Positions 9,293 through 18,694 of a DNA stretch of 64,000 bases are shown in pieces. The notes beneath the pieces were generated by a model that saw only the letters and a list, made by a program, of their open reading frames with translations, was not told where the DNA came from and did no database searches. The translations under genes were made by a program, and so were the position numbers. Origin of the DNA: Roseiarcus fermentans (GTDB lineage Bacteria > Pseudomonadota > Alphaproteobacteria > Rhizobiales > Beijerinckiaceae); NCBI RefSeq assembly GCF_003315135.1, contig NZ_QNRK01000006.1, positions 156,711-220,710 on the forward strand. The letters run 5' to 3'. Positions within the stretch are counted from its first letter, which is position 1. Each line of letters starts with the position of its first letter.

Positions 9293-9498
9293 CGGGAACC
9301 CTCCAACAAATTCGATGGCGGCACTATGGTCGTCGGGGCGTCAACGGGCGGTTAACCATGACCCGTCGGGCCGCCGGGCGAACCGTCGCATGTCCGGCGC
9401 GGGCGCTTTTGCCGTTGACCGCGGGCGCCTTCACGGTTTTGTAAGCGGGACTTGAAAATGTCTTTCGACCCCGTCGAGGGATTGTTGAGGATGCGTTC

Positions 9499-10503
9499 AT
9501 GCGCGGTCCGTTTCTGTCGCACAACCGCGCCGCGGTCGCCTGCCTCGGGCTCATGCTGATGCTCGCGAGCTGCGCCGCGCCCCCGCCTGCGGCGCCCCCC
9601 GGGCCGGCTCCGGCCGGAAGTTCCGGCGTCACGACGATCGACGGCGCCGCCGTTCAGTTCGCCGCCTTCCAGAACTCGGCCTTTCCCTACCGCGGGCAGA
9701 TCCCCAATTACCAGGAGACCGGCAAGAGCCGACCGTTCCTCGACGTCGACGACAACGGCCGGCTCGGCCATTCGAGCCCCCGCGGCGGCCTTTTGTGGGA
9801 GGACCAGACCTACAACGACCGCACGGTGCTGCTCGCCGCGCCACAAAATTTCGATCCCAACGCGCCTGCAACCATCGTCGTCTTCTTTCACGGCAACATG
9901 GCGACGCTCGAGCGCGACGTGATCGCGCGCCAGCAGATCGTCCGGCAGCTCGCCGATTCCGGGTTGAACGCCGTGCTGGTCGCGCCCCAGCTCGCCCACG
10001 ACGCGCCCGATTCGAGCGCCGGGAAGTTCTGGTCGCCGGGCGGGTTCGCCGCCTTTCTCAACGAGGCCGAGGGCAAGCTCGGCGACTTCTATCCGGCCGC
10101 GCGCGGCGCCTTCCGGCGGATGCCGGTGGTGATCGTCGCCTACAGCGGCGGCTACCTGCCGGCGGCCTATTCCCTCTCCGTCGGGGGCGACGGGGGCCGG
10201 GTGCGCGGGCTGGTGCTGCTCGACGCGCTCTACGGCGAAAAGGACAAGTTCGTCGGCTGGGTCGAGGGTCCGGGGCGCAACGCCTTCTTCGTCAGCGCCT
10301 ATTCGACCTCCTCACGCGACGGCAACCTTGCGGTCGAGGCGCAGCTTCAGCAGGCCGGGCTCACGGTGCAGAACGACCTGCCGGCGTCGCTCGGGCCGGG
10401 CGCGATCGCCTTCGTCGACGCAGGAAGCATCGACCACAACGACTTCGTCACCTCCGCCTGGGGCGGCGCTCCGTTGCGCGACATCTTTTCCCGCATGCGC
10501 TAG
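9499..10503 (+). CDS. Secreted lipoprotein of alpha/beta-hydrolase type
   Basis: 334 residues with a lipoprotein signal (LMLMLASC, lipobox Cys around residue 22) followed by a Pro/Ala linker. The mature part has a hydrolase look: IVVFFHGNMATLERD (oxyanion strand HGN), VVIVAYSGGYLPAAYSL (nucleophile elbow AYSGGY in place of GxSxG), GLVLLDALYGEKDKFVGW (acid strand) and SIDHNDFV (candidate His). Substrate is unknown; esterase/lipase or carbohydrate esterase are possible. A relic of its central part occurs at 14235-14337. Confidence 0.75.
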   Translation: MRGPFLSHNRAAVACLGLMLMLASCAAPPPAAPPGPAPAGSSGVTTIDGAAVQFAAFQNSAFPYRGQIPNYQETGKSRPFLDVDDNGRLGHSSPRGGLLWEDQTYNDRTVLLAAPQNFDPNAPATIVVFFHGNMATLERDVIARQQIVRQLADSGLNAVLVAPQLAHDAPDSSAGKFWSPGGFAAFLNEAEGKLGDFYPAARGAFRRMPVVIVAYSGGYLPAAYSLSVGGDGGRVRGLVLLDALYGEKDKFVGWVEGPGRNAFFVSAYSTSSRDGNLAVEAQLQQAGLTVQNDLPASLGPGAIAFVDAGSIDHNDFVTSAWGGAPLRDIFSRMR

Positions 10504-10615
10504 GTCTTTCGGGCCAGCCGGCCGATCCGGCGGGCGGGCTGGATCGCCGGACCCGAATTGATCGGGCCCAGGCGTCCGATTCGGGCCTCGGCGCCCGAGG
10601 GCGCTCAACCGGCGA

Positions 10616-13600
10616 TCAGCCGATCTGGAAACTGCTCGCGCTGAGTTTCGACTTGGCCACGCCCGCGAGGTCAATCGAGCCGTCGGCGCCGAGGGACAGC
10701 AGGCTGCCGCCCGAACCGTCGCTCGTCAGCGCGTTGAACGCCGCCGCGCCGGTCGCATAGCCGCCCGTCCCGTTCAAGAGGTCGATCACGCCCCCGTGCA
10801 GGTCGTTCGCGACGCCGGCGATCTTGAGGGAGCCGACGTTCCCGTTGATCTTGAACACGGTCGACGCGCCGCCGTCGGTCAGCGAATCGCTCAGGCCGGC
10901 GTACACGACGTCGCCGGTCCCCTTGATCGTCACTCCCGTCCCGCTGCCGTTGTGGATCGTGTCGCCGCTCCCGGTGATCGTGTCGCCGGTCCCGCTCGCC
11001 ACCGTGACGGCGTCGCCCGTGGCGGCCGAGATCGCGCCGTTCGATCCACCGACCGTGACCGCCGTATTGGCGATCAGGTCGAGCGTTCCGCCGGCGGTGA
11101 ACAGGATCGGCACGCCGACCGACGCGCCGGCCTGCATGGCGACGACGCCGCCGGCGATCTCGACCTCGCCGGGCGCCGACGAGCCCGAGACGCCGCTGGC
11201 GACGCCGGCCGAGAGGATCACCGTTCCGCCGGACGCCGCCTCGATCAGTCCACCCTGGGCGGTATGGACAGCGGACATGATCTTCAGGGTCGCGCCGTTC
11301 TCGGCTTCGAGCGTTCCGCCGCCGTCGTTGATCACGTCGCCGCCCGTGTTGATCGTCAGCGTCACGCCGGTGCCCGAGGCCGTGACGGAACCCTTGTTCA
11401 CGAACGTGAGATCGTTCGACGTCTTTATGCCTTGATCGCCGATCTGCCCGGACGCGGTCGCCAGGATGGAGCTCGCGTTGGTGAACGTCGCCGGCCCCTT
11501 GCCGTCGCTGGTGATGTCGGCCCCCGCGCCTTTCAGGCCGATCGTGCCGCTTGCGCCGCCCGAAATCGTGTAGGCGCCGCTGATCGCAAGGTCGCTGCCG
11601 GCGTAGACGGCGACGAGCCCGGCGTTGCTCATCGAGCCCACGCCCCCGTCCGCGCCGAGATCGACCACGCCGGTCGTCGCACCGGACGCACTCGACGAAC
11701 CCGTGCCGGCGAGGATGTCGCCGCTGTTGGAGACGTTGGAGACGAGCGCCAGGGTCGCGCCGCTTTCGGCGTCGAGCTTGCCGGCCGAACTGTTGGTTAT
11801 GGTCTTTGCGCCGGTGTTGATCGTCAGCGTGTTGCCCGATCCGGTCGCGAAGGTCGTGCCGGCGTTGACGAACGTCAGGTCGTTGACGCCGAGGACGCCC
11901 TGGTCGCCAATCTGGCCAGAATAGGCGCCTGGCGAACCGAGCGACGGCTCGAGCGCGATCGTGCCGGCGTTGGTGAACGTCGTCGCGCCCGTCCCATCGC
12001 TGGTGATGGCGGCGCCGGCGCCCTTCAGGGCGATGCCGCCGGAGCCGGCGGCGGTGAGATTGCCGCTGATCGCCAGATGGGCGCCGCTGTCGACGAGGAC
12101 GGCGCCGGTCGTCGTTCCGTTTCCGGTATCGGTGAGCGTTTCGGTGGCGCCGGCCTTGCCGAGATCGAGAGTCGCCCCCGACTCGGCCGTCATGACGCCT
12201 TCGTTCGTGAACGTGCTCGCGCTGATCTGCAGCGCCGCGCCGCCCGCCTGACTCGCCTGGACCCTGCCGCTCGCCTGATTGTCGAACCTTCCGAGCGTGA
12301 TCGTTCCGCCGCCGGTTATGGTGTTGTTGACGTTGATCAGGCCGTCGCCGGACGTGCCGGGAGCGTTCAGGATCGAGCCGGTGGTGTGAATCAGGCTCTG
12401 GCCGGCGTTGGCGGCCTGCCCCAGGTCGACCGTTCCGCCTCCGTTCAGCGTGACCGGTCCCGACGTGTCGTCGATGTAGAGATCACCGTTGGTTCCCGCG
12501 CCCTTGCCGGAGGGAGCCGTGCCGATCGCGAGCGTTCCGGCGTTGTCGAACGTTCCGCCGATCTGTAGCGCGGAACCGACGATGACGCCGATCTTTCCGA
12601 GGTTCCCGCTCGCGACGCTCGATGTATCTTCCGAATTCAGGACCGTTCCGTGGACGGCGATCAACGTCGACGCCTGGCTGGTTCCGATCGCGAGTTCGGA
12701 GTTGGCGCTGGTTGCGACGCTGTTGATGGTGACGTTCGCGTTGAGCGTCACGATTGCGGCCCCGCTGGCGCCGCCGATGGAGGCGTCCTGGGGGGTGATC
12801 GGCGTCGAGCCGGCGCTCCAGTCCGTGGCGGTCTCCCATCCGCCGAGGCCGGCGGTGAAGACGTCCTGCTTCAGCGAGATCTTCCAGCCGAGCGCCTCGA
12901 GGACGTCGAGTTCGGTCTGGGTGAGGGTGAGGGTCTCGCCGGTCCCGGTCGCGCCGAACAGCTGGGTCTGGGTCCAGTCGGCGGTGTCGCCCTTGTTGGC
13001 CTGGGTCCCGTTGGAATTGTATTGATTGTTGTACGAAAGGGTGGGCTCGCCCTGGGCGGCGTCGTTCTGGTCGGACAGGGTCGCGCCGCCATTGGAGGAG
13101 AAGTAGGTCGTTTGCCCGTCGCGGCCGTTGCTGTAGTCGGTCTTGCCCGCCGCCGTGTAGCGGAAAAGATCCATCACGCTCCAGCTGTCGTTCGAACTGC
13201 TGGGCGTCGTGGGGGCCGTGCCGCCGAGACCGCCGATGCGGCCGAGGCCGCCCTCCGACAGTTCGTGGGTGAGCCCGTTGACGACGTCCTGCCCGAAGGT
13301 CCAGGAATAGAAGCTGTTCAGCGTCACGCTGAGGTCAGGGCCGCCCGTGGTCGAGGTCAGGCCGAGCATCCGCCCATAGGCATAAGGAACGTACCAGCTT
13401 GCGCCATTGGACGGGTCCGTGGCTGGCAGGACATCGCCCGGCGCGTATTTCTTGAGCGCCGCCTGCAACGTCGCGTAACTGACGCTGAAGCCGCCGCTGT
13501 TGTTGCCCAGGGCGACATGGTTGTTTCCGCTGTTCGCCTCTTGGAAGGTGACGACGATCGTGTCGGGCGCGGTCTTGCCCGATGGCGCGATCAGGCTCTC

Positions 13601-14056
13601 GATCTGGTCCTCGGCGGCCACGATGCAGGCTTCGAAGCTCGCCGTGCAACTCGCCGTGTAGGTGTTGTCGAACACGATCCCGCTCCCGGCCGTGCTCACG
13701 ACCTGCGTCGTATTGCCGGAGGACAACGTGACGACGGAGGACGACTGGACGACCGCGGACGAAGCTTTCGACGCACTGGCCGAAGACAATGGGGAGCTGG
13801 ACGCATTCGATGCGTCGTCGTCGCTCGCTTTCGTCGCCGCCTCTTGGCCCCCGCTGGAAGCCCCGGGTCCGGCGGCGGCTTCCCCATGTCGCCCCGCCAG
13901 CCAATCCGCAACGGGACCGGAATGCATCACGTCCATGCTGAACGGGTCGAGACTGGCGAACGGATCGTTGGTCTGATCGAATGGATTGACGTCGGACGCG
14001 TTGTCGCCGCTTTGATCGACATCGCCCAGGTAACGGGTGAAAATATGCGCGACCAT
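10616..14056 (-). CDS. Very large metalloprotease-like secreted repeat protein (NF038122-like)
   Basis: About 1,146 residues. Residues ~1-110 are Ser/Asp/Ala-rich with no Sec signal. Residues ~110-430 form a globular domain containing VNGLTHELSEGGLGRIGGLG (about residue 265), a HExxx-type zinc motif without the second His in the usual place, resembling NF038122-family metalloproteases. From ~480 to the end run adhesin-like repeats: two ~165-residue units share LKGAGAxITSDGxGxxTFTNA, GQIGDQG, DLTFVNxG and LTINTGxxxIxN, as in autotransporter/strand-loop-strand passengers. The C-terminus (DLAGVAKSKLSASSFQIG) is compact with no barrel, so type I export is possible. The start at 14056 is preceded by GGGGAAAG. 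It is convergent with the hydrolase gene; an inverted repeat lies upstream. Confidence 0.72.
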   Translation of the reverse strand: MVAHIFTRYLGDVDQSGDNASDVNPFDQTNDPFASLDPFSMDVMHSGPVADWLAGRHGEAAAGPGASSGGQEAATKASDDDASNASSSPLSSASASKASSAVVQSSSVVTLSSGNTTQVVSTAGSGIVFDNTYTASCTASFEACIVAAEDQIESLIAPSGKTAPDTIVVTFQEANSGNNHVALGNNSGGFSVSYATLQAALKKYAPGDVLPATDPSNGASWYVPYAYGRMLGLTSTTGGPDLSVTLNSFYSWTFGQDVVNGLTHELSEGGLGRIGGLGGTAPTTPSSSNDSWSVMDLFRYTAAGKTDYSNGRDGQTTYFSSNGGATLSDQNDAAQGEPTLSYNNQYNSNGTQANKGDTADWTQTQLFGATGTGETLTLTQTELDVLEALGWKISLKQDVFTAGLGGWETATDWSAGSTPITPQDASIGGASGAAIVTLNANVTINSVATSANSELAIGTSQASTLIAVHGTVLNSEDTSSVASGNLGKIGVIVGSALQIGGTFDNAGTLAIGTAPSGKGAGTNGDLYIDDTSGPVTLNGGGTVDLGQAANAGQSLIHTTGSILNAPGTSGDGLINVNNTITGGGTITLGRFDNQASGRVQASQAGGAALQISASTFTNEGVMTAESGATLDLGKAGATETLTDTGNGTTTGAVLVDSGAHLAISGNLTAAGSGGIALKGAGAAITSDGTGATTFTNAGTIALEPSLGSPGAYSGQIGDQGVLGVNDLTFVNAGTTFATGSGNTLTINTGAKTITNSSAGKLDAESGATLALVSNVSNSGDILAGTGSSSASGATTGVVDLGADGGVGSMSNAGLVAVYAGSDLAISGAYTISGGASGTIGLKGAGADITSDGKGPATFTNASSILATASGQIGDQGIKTSNDLTFVNKGSVTASGTGVTLTINTGGDVINDGGGTLEAENGATLKIMSAVHTAQGGLIEAASGGTVILSAGVASGVSGSSAPGEVEIAGGVVAMQAGASVGVPILFTAGGTLDLIANTAVTVGGSNGAISAATGDAVTVASGTGDTITGSGDTIHNGSGTGVTIKGTGDVVYAGLSDSLTDGGASTVFKINGNVGSLKIAGVANDLHGGVIDLLNGTGGYATGAAAFNALTSDGSGGSLLSLGADGSIDLAGVAKSKLSASSFQIG

Positions 14057-14111
14057 GGCTTTCCCCTGACACGGCGCGGTCCTGCCCACCCCGGATAGGC
14101 TGCGCGCTTCC

Positions 14112-14144
14112 CCAGCGTTAGTTTACCATGTACACCAACGCTGG
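14112..14144. promoter_or_regulatory. Inverted repeat upstream of the metalloprotease gene
   Basis: CCAGCGTT (14112-14119) and AACGCTGG (14137-14144) are perfect complements separated by 17 bases, 56-88 bases upstream of the metalloprotease ATG. This could be an operator or an mRNA hairpin in the leader. Confidence 0.4.
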
Positions 14145-14234
14145 TACATTGCCATTTTCGTGCGTCTGGCGCTGTCCTTCGCCTCCGGTGTTTCGGAGGA
14201 CGCGGCGCGAGGAGGGGGGCGCATGATCGGCCCC

Positions 14235-14337
14235 GGGGTCCGCCTTCCTCAGCGAGGCCCGGGGCAAGCCCGGCGACTTCTATCCGGCCGCGCGCGGCCG
14301 TATCGTCGCCTACTGCGGCGGCCTTCGTCAGCCGGCG
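14235..14337 (+). pseudogene. Duplicated fragment of the lipoprotein hydrolase gene
   Basis: The DNA here is nearly the same as 10042-10160 of the intact hydrolase: both contain gaggcc.gggcaag, then GGCGACTTCTATCCGGCCGC, gcgcggc and ATCGTCGCCTAC.GCGGCGGC. About 21 bases (the segment coding for FRRMPVV) are missing in this copy. The fragment is too short to be coding and overlaps the 3' end of the HAF pseudogene on the other strand. The two copies flank the metalloprotease gene. Confidence 0.75.
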
Positions 14338-15241
14338 CCGGGCGCCGCCGTCCGGGAGCCAAGACATCCGGCGACGCCGAGGGCGGCAAAGCCGATCCCG
14401 AACAGCGCCCAGGTCGAGAGCTCGGGCGCGGCGGGCGGATCGGTGGCGATGAAGTCTGGGCGGCTCCGCCCGCGGCATTGTCGTAGTATCCCAAAATCTG
14501 GCCTGAATTGTTGATTCTTGTCAGAACAGTGTCGTACGCGCCGGGGATGTCGATGGTGGTGTCATTGCCATTCCACTCAAGAAAGCCATGATATGCACAA
14601 TAGCCGACGACTTGGCTTCGATCGTTGATTCCCAAAGGAATCTTCCAGGTTATAGGTGTAAAAGAGCCATCTTTGTTCAAGATGAAACCCGATCCGCCCC
14701 GGTTGCCGACACTCAAACCGACATATTGATCAAAGTTAGTGAGATCGGCAAACTCACTAAAGCATGAACATGGAATGAGTAAACAGTGTGTATTGTCCCA
14801 ATGAATAGAGAGCGTAAGTATTGGTGCCCGCCTGCCCGACGATCTGGCCCCGATTGTTGATCGAGATCGGGTCGAAGGAGGAGGTGTCTGGTCTGTCAGG
14901 TCGACAAAATGACCGCCCGTCTCGAGAAACCCTTGGGTGATTCAAGCGGCCGTCACGTAAGTCCCGACGATCTGGCCGAGATCGTTGACGCCCGCGAGCG
15001 AGGTGCTCATGGCGTGGGGCGCGTCGAGGGCGACAGTCCTGCCGTGCCAATAGAGATACCCGTGGGAAACGCCGTTCGCGTCGTCGTAAGTTCCGACGAT
15101 CTGGTCGAGGTCGTTGAACCCTGAAGCGGCGCCAGGCAGCTTGAGTGGGGCGAAGCGGGAGCCGGCCTCGGTCGACGTCGACGGGGTCGCCGCGATCAGT
15201 CCGACAAGAGACGCCAGAGGGAAAAGAACAGTCGGACGCAT
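14328..15241 (-). pseudogene. Decayed HAF-repeat protein with PEPxxWA-type C-terminal sorting signal
   Basis: The start at 15241 gives a signal peptide (MRPTVLFPLASLVGLIAAT) and then HAF-type repeats (FNDLDQIVGTYDDANGVSHG, VNDLGQIVGTY). The frame is broken four times: an in-frame TGA at 14942-14944, a shift near 14882 (into SINNRGQIVGQAGTNTY), a shift near 14762 just before a TAG at 14757-14759 (into SEFADLTNFDQYVGL, INDRSQVVGY, INNSGQILGYYD) and a shift near 14470. After the last shift comes FIATDPPAAPELSTWALFG and a hydrophobic helix ending in a basic residue, a PEP-CTERM-like sorting tag. Intact relatives would be exported and sorted at the envelope. The middle is lower in GC than its surroundings. 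Confidence 0.82.
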
Positions 15242-15631
15242 GGCGCACCTCCCGTCAATGACTTCAGAAACGAATTCTGACCAGTAAGAACTGGAAAAGG
15301 GCGCGCGAAACGCGCGCAGCCAAAGGACCAGATCCGGCGAGGTATGCCAAGTGTCCAGGTTGAGCAGAGAGAAGATATGCCGAGCGAAGGTTGCTGTTAC
15401 AAAGGATTAGCGCTCGCAAACCTATGCTGACAGCTCTTTCCAGCAATTATAACCTGACTACACTGCAAACAACGATGTAGCCAATCGCGCATGTCATTCA
15501 GGGAGGAAGTCCCCGTCGAGATCTGACCCCGCGTACGCCTGCCCGCCACGTGGCGACCGCTCGGAAAAAACGAAACCGGCCCTGCTCCCTGTGCCGGGAG
15601 CGAGGCCGGGAGGAAAACGCCCGATGTGGCG
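15242..15631. other. Intergenic
   Basis: No gene recognised. On the minus strand a good -10 box TATAAT lies at about 15450, with a weak TTGTTT 15 bases before it, some 200 bases upstream of the HAF pseudogene; it may be the old promoter. Confidence 0.35.
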
Positions 15632-16018
15632 TCAGACGATCTCGGGGAGGCGGACGCCCTTCTCGACGCGCTTCGACAGGCCGCGCTCGAGCAGGCTCGG
15701 GACATAGGCGCCGACGCCGGGCGGCAGGTCCTGAAGCGACAGGAAGCGCCCGTCCTTCAGGCGCAGGCCGTCGCGATAGAGGCCGGTTTCACGCTGGGCG
15801 AACACGGTCTCGACCTCGGGGCCGATGCCGTAGGTCTTCTGCATAGCCGCCGGAACGTCGGTCAGCACCACCCTGGTGTCGCACTGAACGCAAACCGGAA
15901 CCCTCGGATCGCCGGGGGCGGCGAAACCGACCGAACCGCTGGGGAAACGGGTTGAGACGTACAGTTCGCCCTCGCGCGCGGGGCGGGAGCCATACATTTC
16001 CAACGAATAGTCGCACAT
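15632..16018 (-). CDS. Conserved hypothetical protein (MCDYS-type)
   Basis: 128 residues starting MCDYSLEMYGSRPAREGELY. I know this start from conserved small Rhizobiales/proteobacterial proteins of unknown function. It holds two possible metal-binding Cys in VPVCVQCDTRV (CxxC) plus the N-terminal Cys, no signal peptide and no membrane segment. I start at 16018, where GGAG is eight bases upstream; the longer frame to 16060 is unsupported. The C-terminal half has regular charged segments (DGRFLSLQDLPPGVGAYVPS). Function unknown. Confidence 0.75.
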   Translation of the reverse strand: MCDYSLEMYGSRPAREGELYVSTRFPSGSVGFAAPGDPRVPVCVQCDTRVVLTDVPAAMQKTYGIGPEVETVFAQRETGLYRDGLRLKDGRFLSLQDLPPGVGAYVPSLLERGLSKRVEKGVRLPEIV

Positions 16019-16321
16019 GACGCTCACTCCGTGCTCATGCGCCCGCCCAGCATCTTCCACTTCGGGAAAGTTCGTTGTTCTCGTGCTTTAAAAAGCATGC
16101 TGAACCGGCAATAGGGCTTAATTGCGTTTGCGCGGCGGCTTCGGCGGGGACGCCGCGGTCTCCGGGGCCGCTCGGGCGGCGGTCGCATTCGCCCGTCCGC
16201 TTTCGCTCTCCGCCCAGCTCGAGGCTGCGGCGACGCCAGCCCAGGGCCAGTGCGCAGCCGTTGAAATGCGGCGGGATACTCGGAAATCCGCAAAATTGTC
16301 GCAAAATGGCAATCAACATGC

Positions 16322-16350
16322 TTGTTACGTAACGTTGGGGAAGTTATGTA
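16322..16350 (+). promoter_or_regulatory. Putative sigma-70 promoter of the PEP-CTERM gene
   Basis: TTGTTA (16322-16327) and TATGTA (16345-16350) are separated by 17 bases, about 75 bases before the downstream ATG. The -35 overlaps a perfect palindrome GTTACGTAAC (16324-16333) that could be an operator. Confidence 0.4.
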
Positions 16351-16424
16351 ATCGTCGTGAGCGCACGCCGTCGACATTTGCCGCGGCGCCCGCGTTGGGG
16401 GGACGAGAGACTGTGGAGGCTTTG

Positions 16425-17003
16425 ATGAAGACGATTATGGTGACGGCTGCCGCGCTTTTGGCGGTCTCGGGAGCGGCGGCGAACGCTGCGACGGTCCGAG
16501 AAACGTTCACATTCGATGACGCGAGCAACACGGTGGCGTCGGGGTGGTTCACCTACGATTCGTCCAAGAGCGGCGTATTGGGCTATGGCGACCTCGAAGG
16601 CTTCTCGTTGAGCGTGCTAGGGTCGACCTACGACCTCTCGTTCGTTCAGGGGCTGACCGATCCTTCCGACTACGTGTACTTCGGCTACGACACGGCATCC
16701 ATGACCTTTGTACCGGCTTCGATCTCTGGCTACGCAGGAGCTTACAGCGGAATTCTCGCCGGCCTCGGCTACTCACCGAATACCGGCTTCTTCTTCGACC
16801 CGCTTGTCGGAGAGGCGGATCCGGCGGGAACCGGAGCCGATGGGGTGTTCGGCAACTACGTCAACGCCACTCAAGCGAACGCCACCGCGCTCAGCGTTTC
16901 CGTCGTCCCCGAGCTCTCGACCTGGGCGATGATGGGAGCAGGCTTCGCCGCGCTCGCCTTCGTAGGCTACCGCAGGAGCCGCCCGGCGGGCGTGATCGCG
17001 TAA
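16425..17003 (+). CDS. Exported PEPxxWA-CTERM domain protein
   Basis: 192 residues. Signal peptide MKTIMVTAAALLAVSGAAANA, then a small beta-rich domain (TFTFDDASNTVASGWFTYDS, FSLSVLGSTYDLSF) and a C-terminal tag: VVPELSTWAMMGAGFAALAF then YRRSR, i.e. PExxTWA, hydrophobic helix and basic cluster. Such tags send proteins to an exosortase-like envelope sorting route. The ATG at 16425 has GGAGG just upstream; the longer open frame (from 16122) is not real. It is a single gene with its own promoter and terminator. The tag is nearly the same as that left in the 14.3-15.2 kb pseudogene. Confidence 0.85.
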   Translation: MKTIMVTAAALLAVSGAAANAATVRETFTFDDASNTVASGWFTYDSSKSGVLGYGDLEGFSLSVLGSTYDLSFVQGLTDPSDYVYFGYDTASMTFVPASISGYAGAYSGILAGLGYSPNTGFFFDPLVGEADPAGTGADGVFGNYVNATQANATALSVSVVPELSTWAMMGAGFAALAFVGYRRSRPAGVIA

Positions 17004-17026
17004 GACGCGCCGCAAGGCGAACGTCC

Positions 17027-17054
17027 GGGGCCGCTCTTCGGGGCGGCCTTTTTT
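17027..17054 (+). terminator. Intrinsic terminator after the PEP-CTERM gene
   Basis: Stem GGCCGC (17029-17034) / GCGGCC (17043-17048), loop TCTTCGGG, followed directly by TTTTTT. Confidence 0.85.
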
Positions 17055-17298
17055 CGTGCGTCGGTCGGATCGGCCGGCGGGAGTTGCGCAATCGGTGACA
17101 GCCTGCGCACGGACGCGGGCGTCAGGCCCGGCTTCGGCCTTGCTCCCCGCGCCGAGCCTTGGGGCCGCATCCGACCCTCCGACGGTGGGGGCCGCGGCCC
17201 CGGCGCTCCGCCGGCTGCAGAACGTATTGGACTTGTCGTCATCCCCCCTTAAGGTGCACTCGGCGACGACGCGGTTGTCTGCGAAGGGGGTTGGTTTC

Positions 17299-18690
17299 TT
17301 GCATCTCGATCCGCTGATCCTGTCGCGGCTCCAGTTCGCCTGGGTCGTGGCGTGGCATTTCCTGATGCCGGCCTTCACCGTCGGCCTCGCTTCCTTCATC
17401 GCCCTGATGGAGGGGCTGCACCTCGTCACCAAGAATCCCGTCTACCTGCGTGTTTCGGTGTTCTGGACCAAGATCTTCGCGATCTCATTCGGCATGGGCG
17501 TGGTGTCGGGCGTCACCATGCCGTTTCAGTTCGGCACCAACTGGAGCCGCTACTCCGACGCCGTCGCCGACATCGTCGCGCCGCTGCTCGGCTACGAGGG
17601 CCTGACCGCCTTCTTTCTCGAGGCCGGCTTCCTCGGGGTGCTGCTGTTCGGGCGAAAGCTTCTGCCGCCCTGGGCGCATTTCTTTTCCGCGCTGATGGTG
17701 GCGCTGGGAACGCTCGCCTCGACCTTCTGGATCCTGTCCAACAACAGCTGGATGCAGACGCCGGCGGGCTACGCGATGGTCGACGGGCGGTTCGAGCCGA
17801 GGGACTGGCTCGAGATCGTCTTCAACCCGTCGTTCCCCTACCGGCTCGCCCACGTGGTGACTGCGGTCTACATCACCACCGGCTTCGTCGTCGTCGGCGT
17901 CGCGTCCTGGTGGCTCTTGCGCCGGCGCTTCTACGAGGAAGCGCGCGTCATGCTGTCGATGACGCTGTGGCTGCTCACCGTCCTCGTGCCGCTTCAAGCG
18001 ATGATCGGCGACCAGCACGGCCTCGACACGGTAAAATACCAGCCGGCCAAGCTCGCCGGCATCGAGGCGATCTGGGAGGGCGGCCGGCGGCTGCCCTGGG
18101 TGGTGTTCGCCATCCCCGACGACGCGGCCGAGAAGAACCTGTACGAGGTGTCGATTCCCGACCTCGGCAGCGTGATCCTCACCCATGACGTGAACGGCGA
18201 GGTGCACGGCCTGAAAGACTTTCCGCCTCAGGATCGCCCCCCGGTCGCCTTTCCCTTCTTCGGCTTCCGCATCATGCTGCTGTGCTGGGGGGTGATGATG
18301 CTGGTGGTGGTCCTGAGCTGGTGGCTGAGGATCAGGGACCGGCTCTACGACGCGGACTGGTACCATCGGCTCTGCACGCTCGCCGCCCCGGTCGGCTTCG
18401 TCGCCGTGATCGCCGGGTGGGTGACGACCGAGGTCGGCCGGCAGCCGTGGACGGTCTACGGCCAGCTGCGCACCGCCGATTCGGTGTCGCCGTCGCTAAC
18501 CGGCGTGGACGTCGGGATTTCGCTGCTCGGCTACACCGTCGTTTACGTCGTGATGTTCTCGGCCGGCATCGCCATGATGATGCGCGTCTTCAGGGACGGG
18601 CCGGTCGCGGCGGATATGCCGGGCATCATCGCCAGCGGCCGGCCCGAGGGCCCGGTCCGGGCCATGCCGCAAGCCGGATCGGAGGGCTGA
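17299..18690 (+). CDS. cydA: Cytochrome bd ubiquinol oxidase subunit I (short Q-loop)
   Basis: Inner-membrane quinol oxidase subunit carrying haems b558, b595 and d; reduces O2 to water with high affinity. About 463 residues, shorter than E. coli CydA (522) because the Q-loop is short, as in CioA/S-type oxidases. Haem ligands fit: His20 in VAWHFLMP, His185 in RLAHVVTAVY and Met326 in FRIMLLCW; the GRQPW motif appears in TEVGRQPWTVYGQLRT. The quinone-site segment is GDQHGLDTVKYQPAKLAG. I start at TTG 17299, preceded by AAGGGGG; upstream frame is Ala/Pro filler. cydB follows after four bases. No obvious FNR box was found upstream. Confidence 0.95.
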   Translation: MHLDPLILSRLQFAWVVAWHFLMPAFTVGLASFIALMEGLHLVTKNPVYLRVSVFWTKIFAISFGMGVVSGVTMPFQFGTNWSRYSDAVADIVAPLLGYEGLTAFFLEAGFLGVLLFGRKLLPPWAHFFSALMVALGTLASTFWILSNNSWMQTPAGYAMVDGRFEPRDWLEIVFNPSFPYRLAHVVTAVYITTGFVVVGVASWWLLRRRFYEEARVMLSMTLWLLTVLVPLQAMIGDQHGLDTVKYQPAKLAGIEAIWEGGRRLPWVVFAIPDDAAEKNLYEVSIPDLGSVILTHDVNGEVHGLKDFPPQDRPPVAFPFFGFRIMLLCWGVMMLVVVLSWWLRIRDRLYDADWYHRLCTLAAPVGFVAVIAGWVTTEVGRQPWTVYGQLRTADSVSPSLTGVDVGISLLGYTVVYVVMFSAGIAMMMRVFRDGPVAADMPGIIASGRPEGPVRAMPQAGSEG

Positions 18691-18694
18691 CCCG

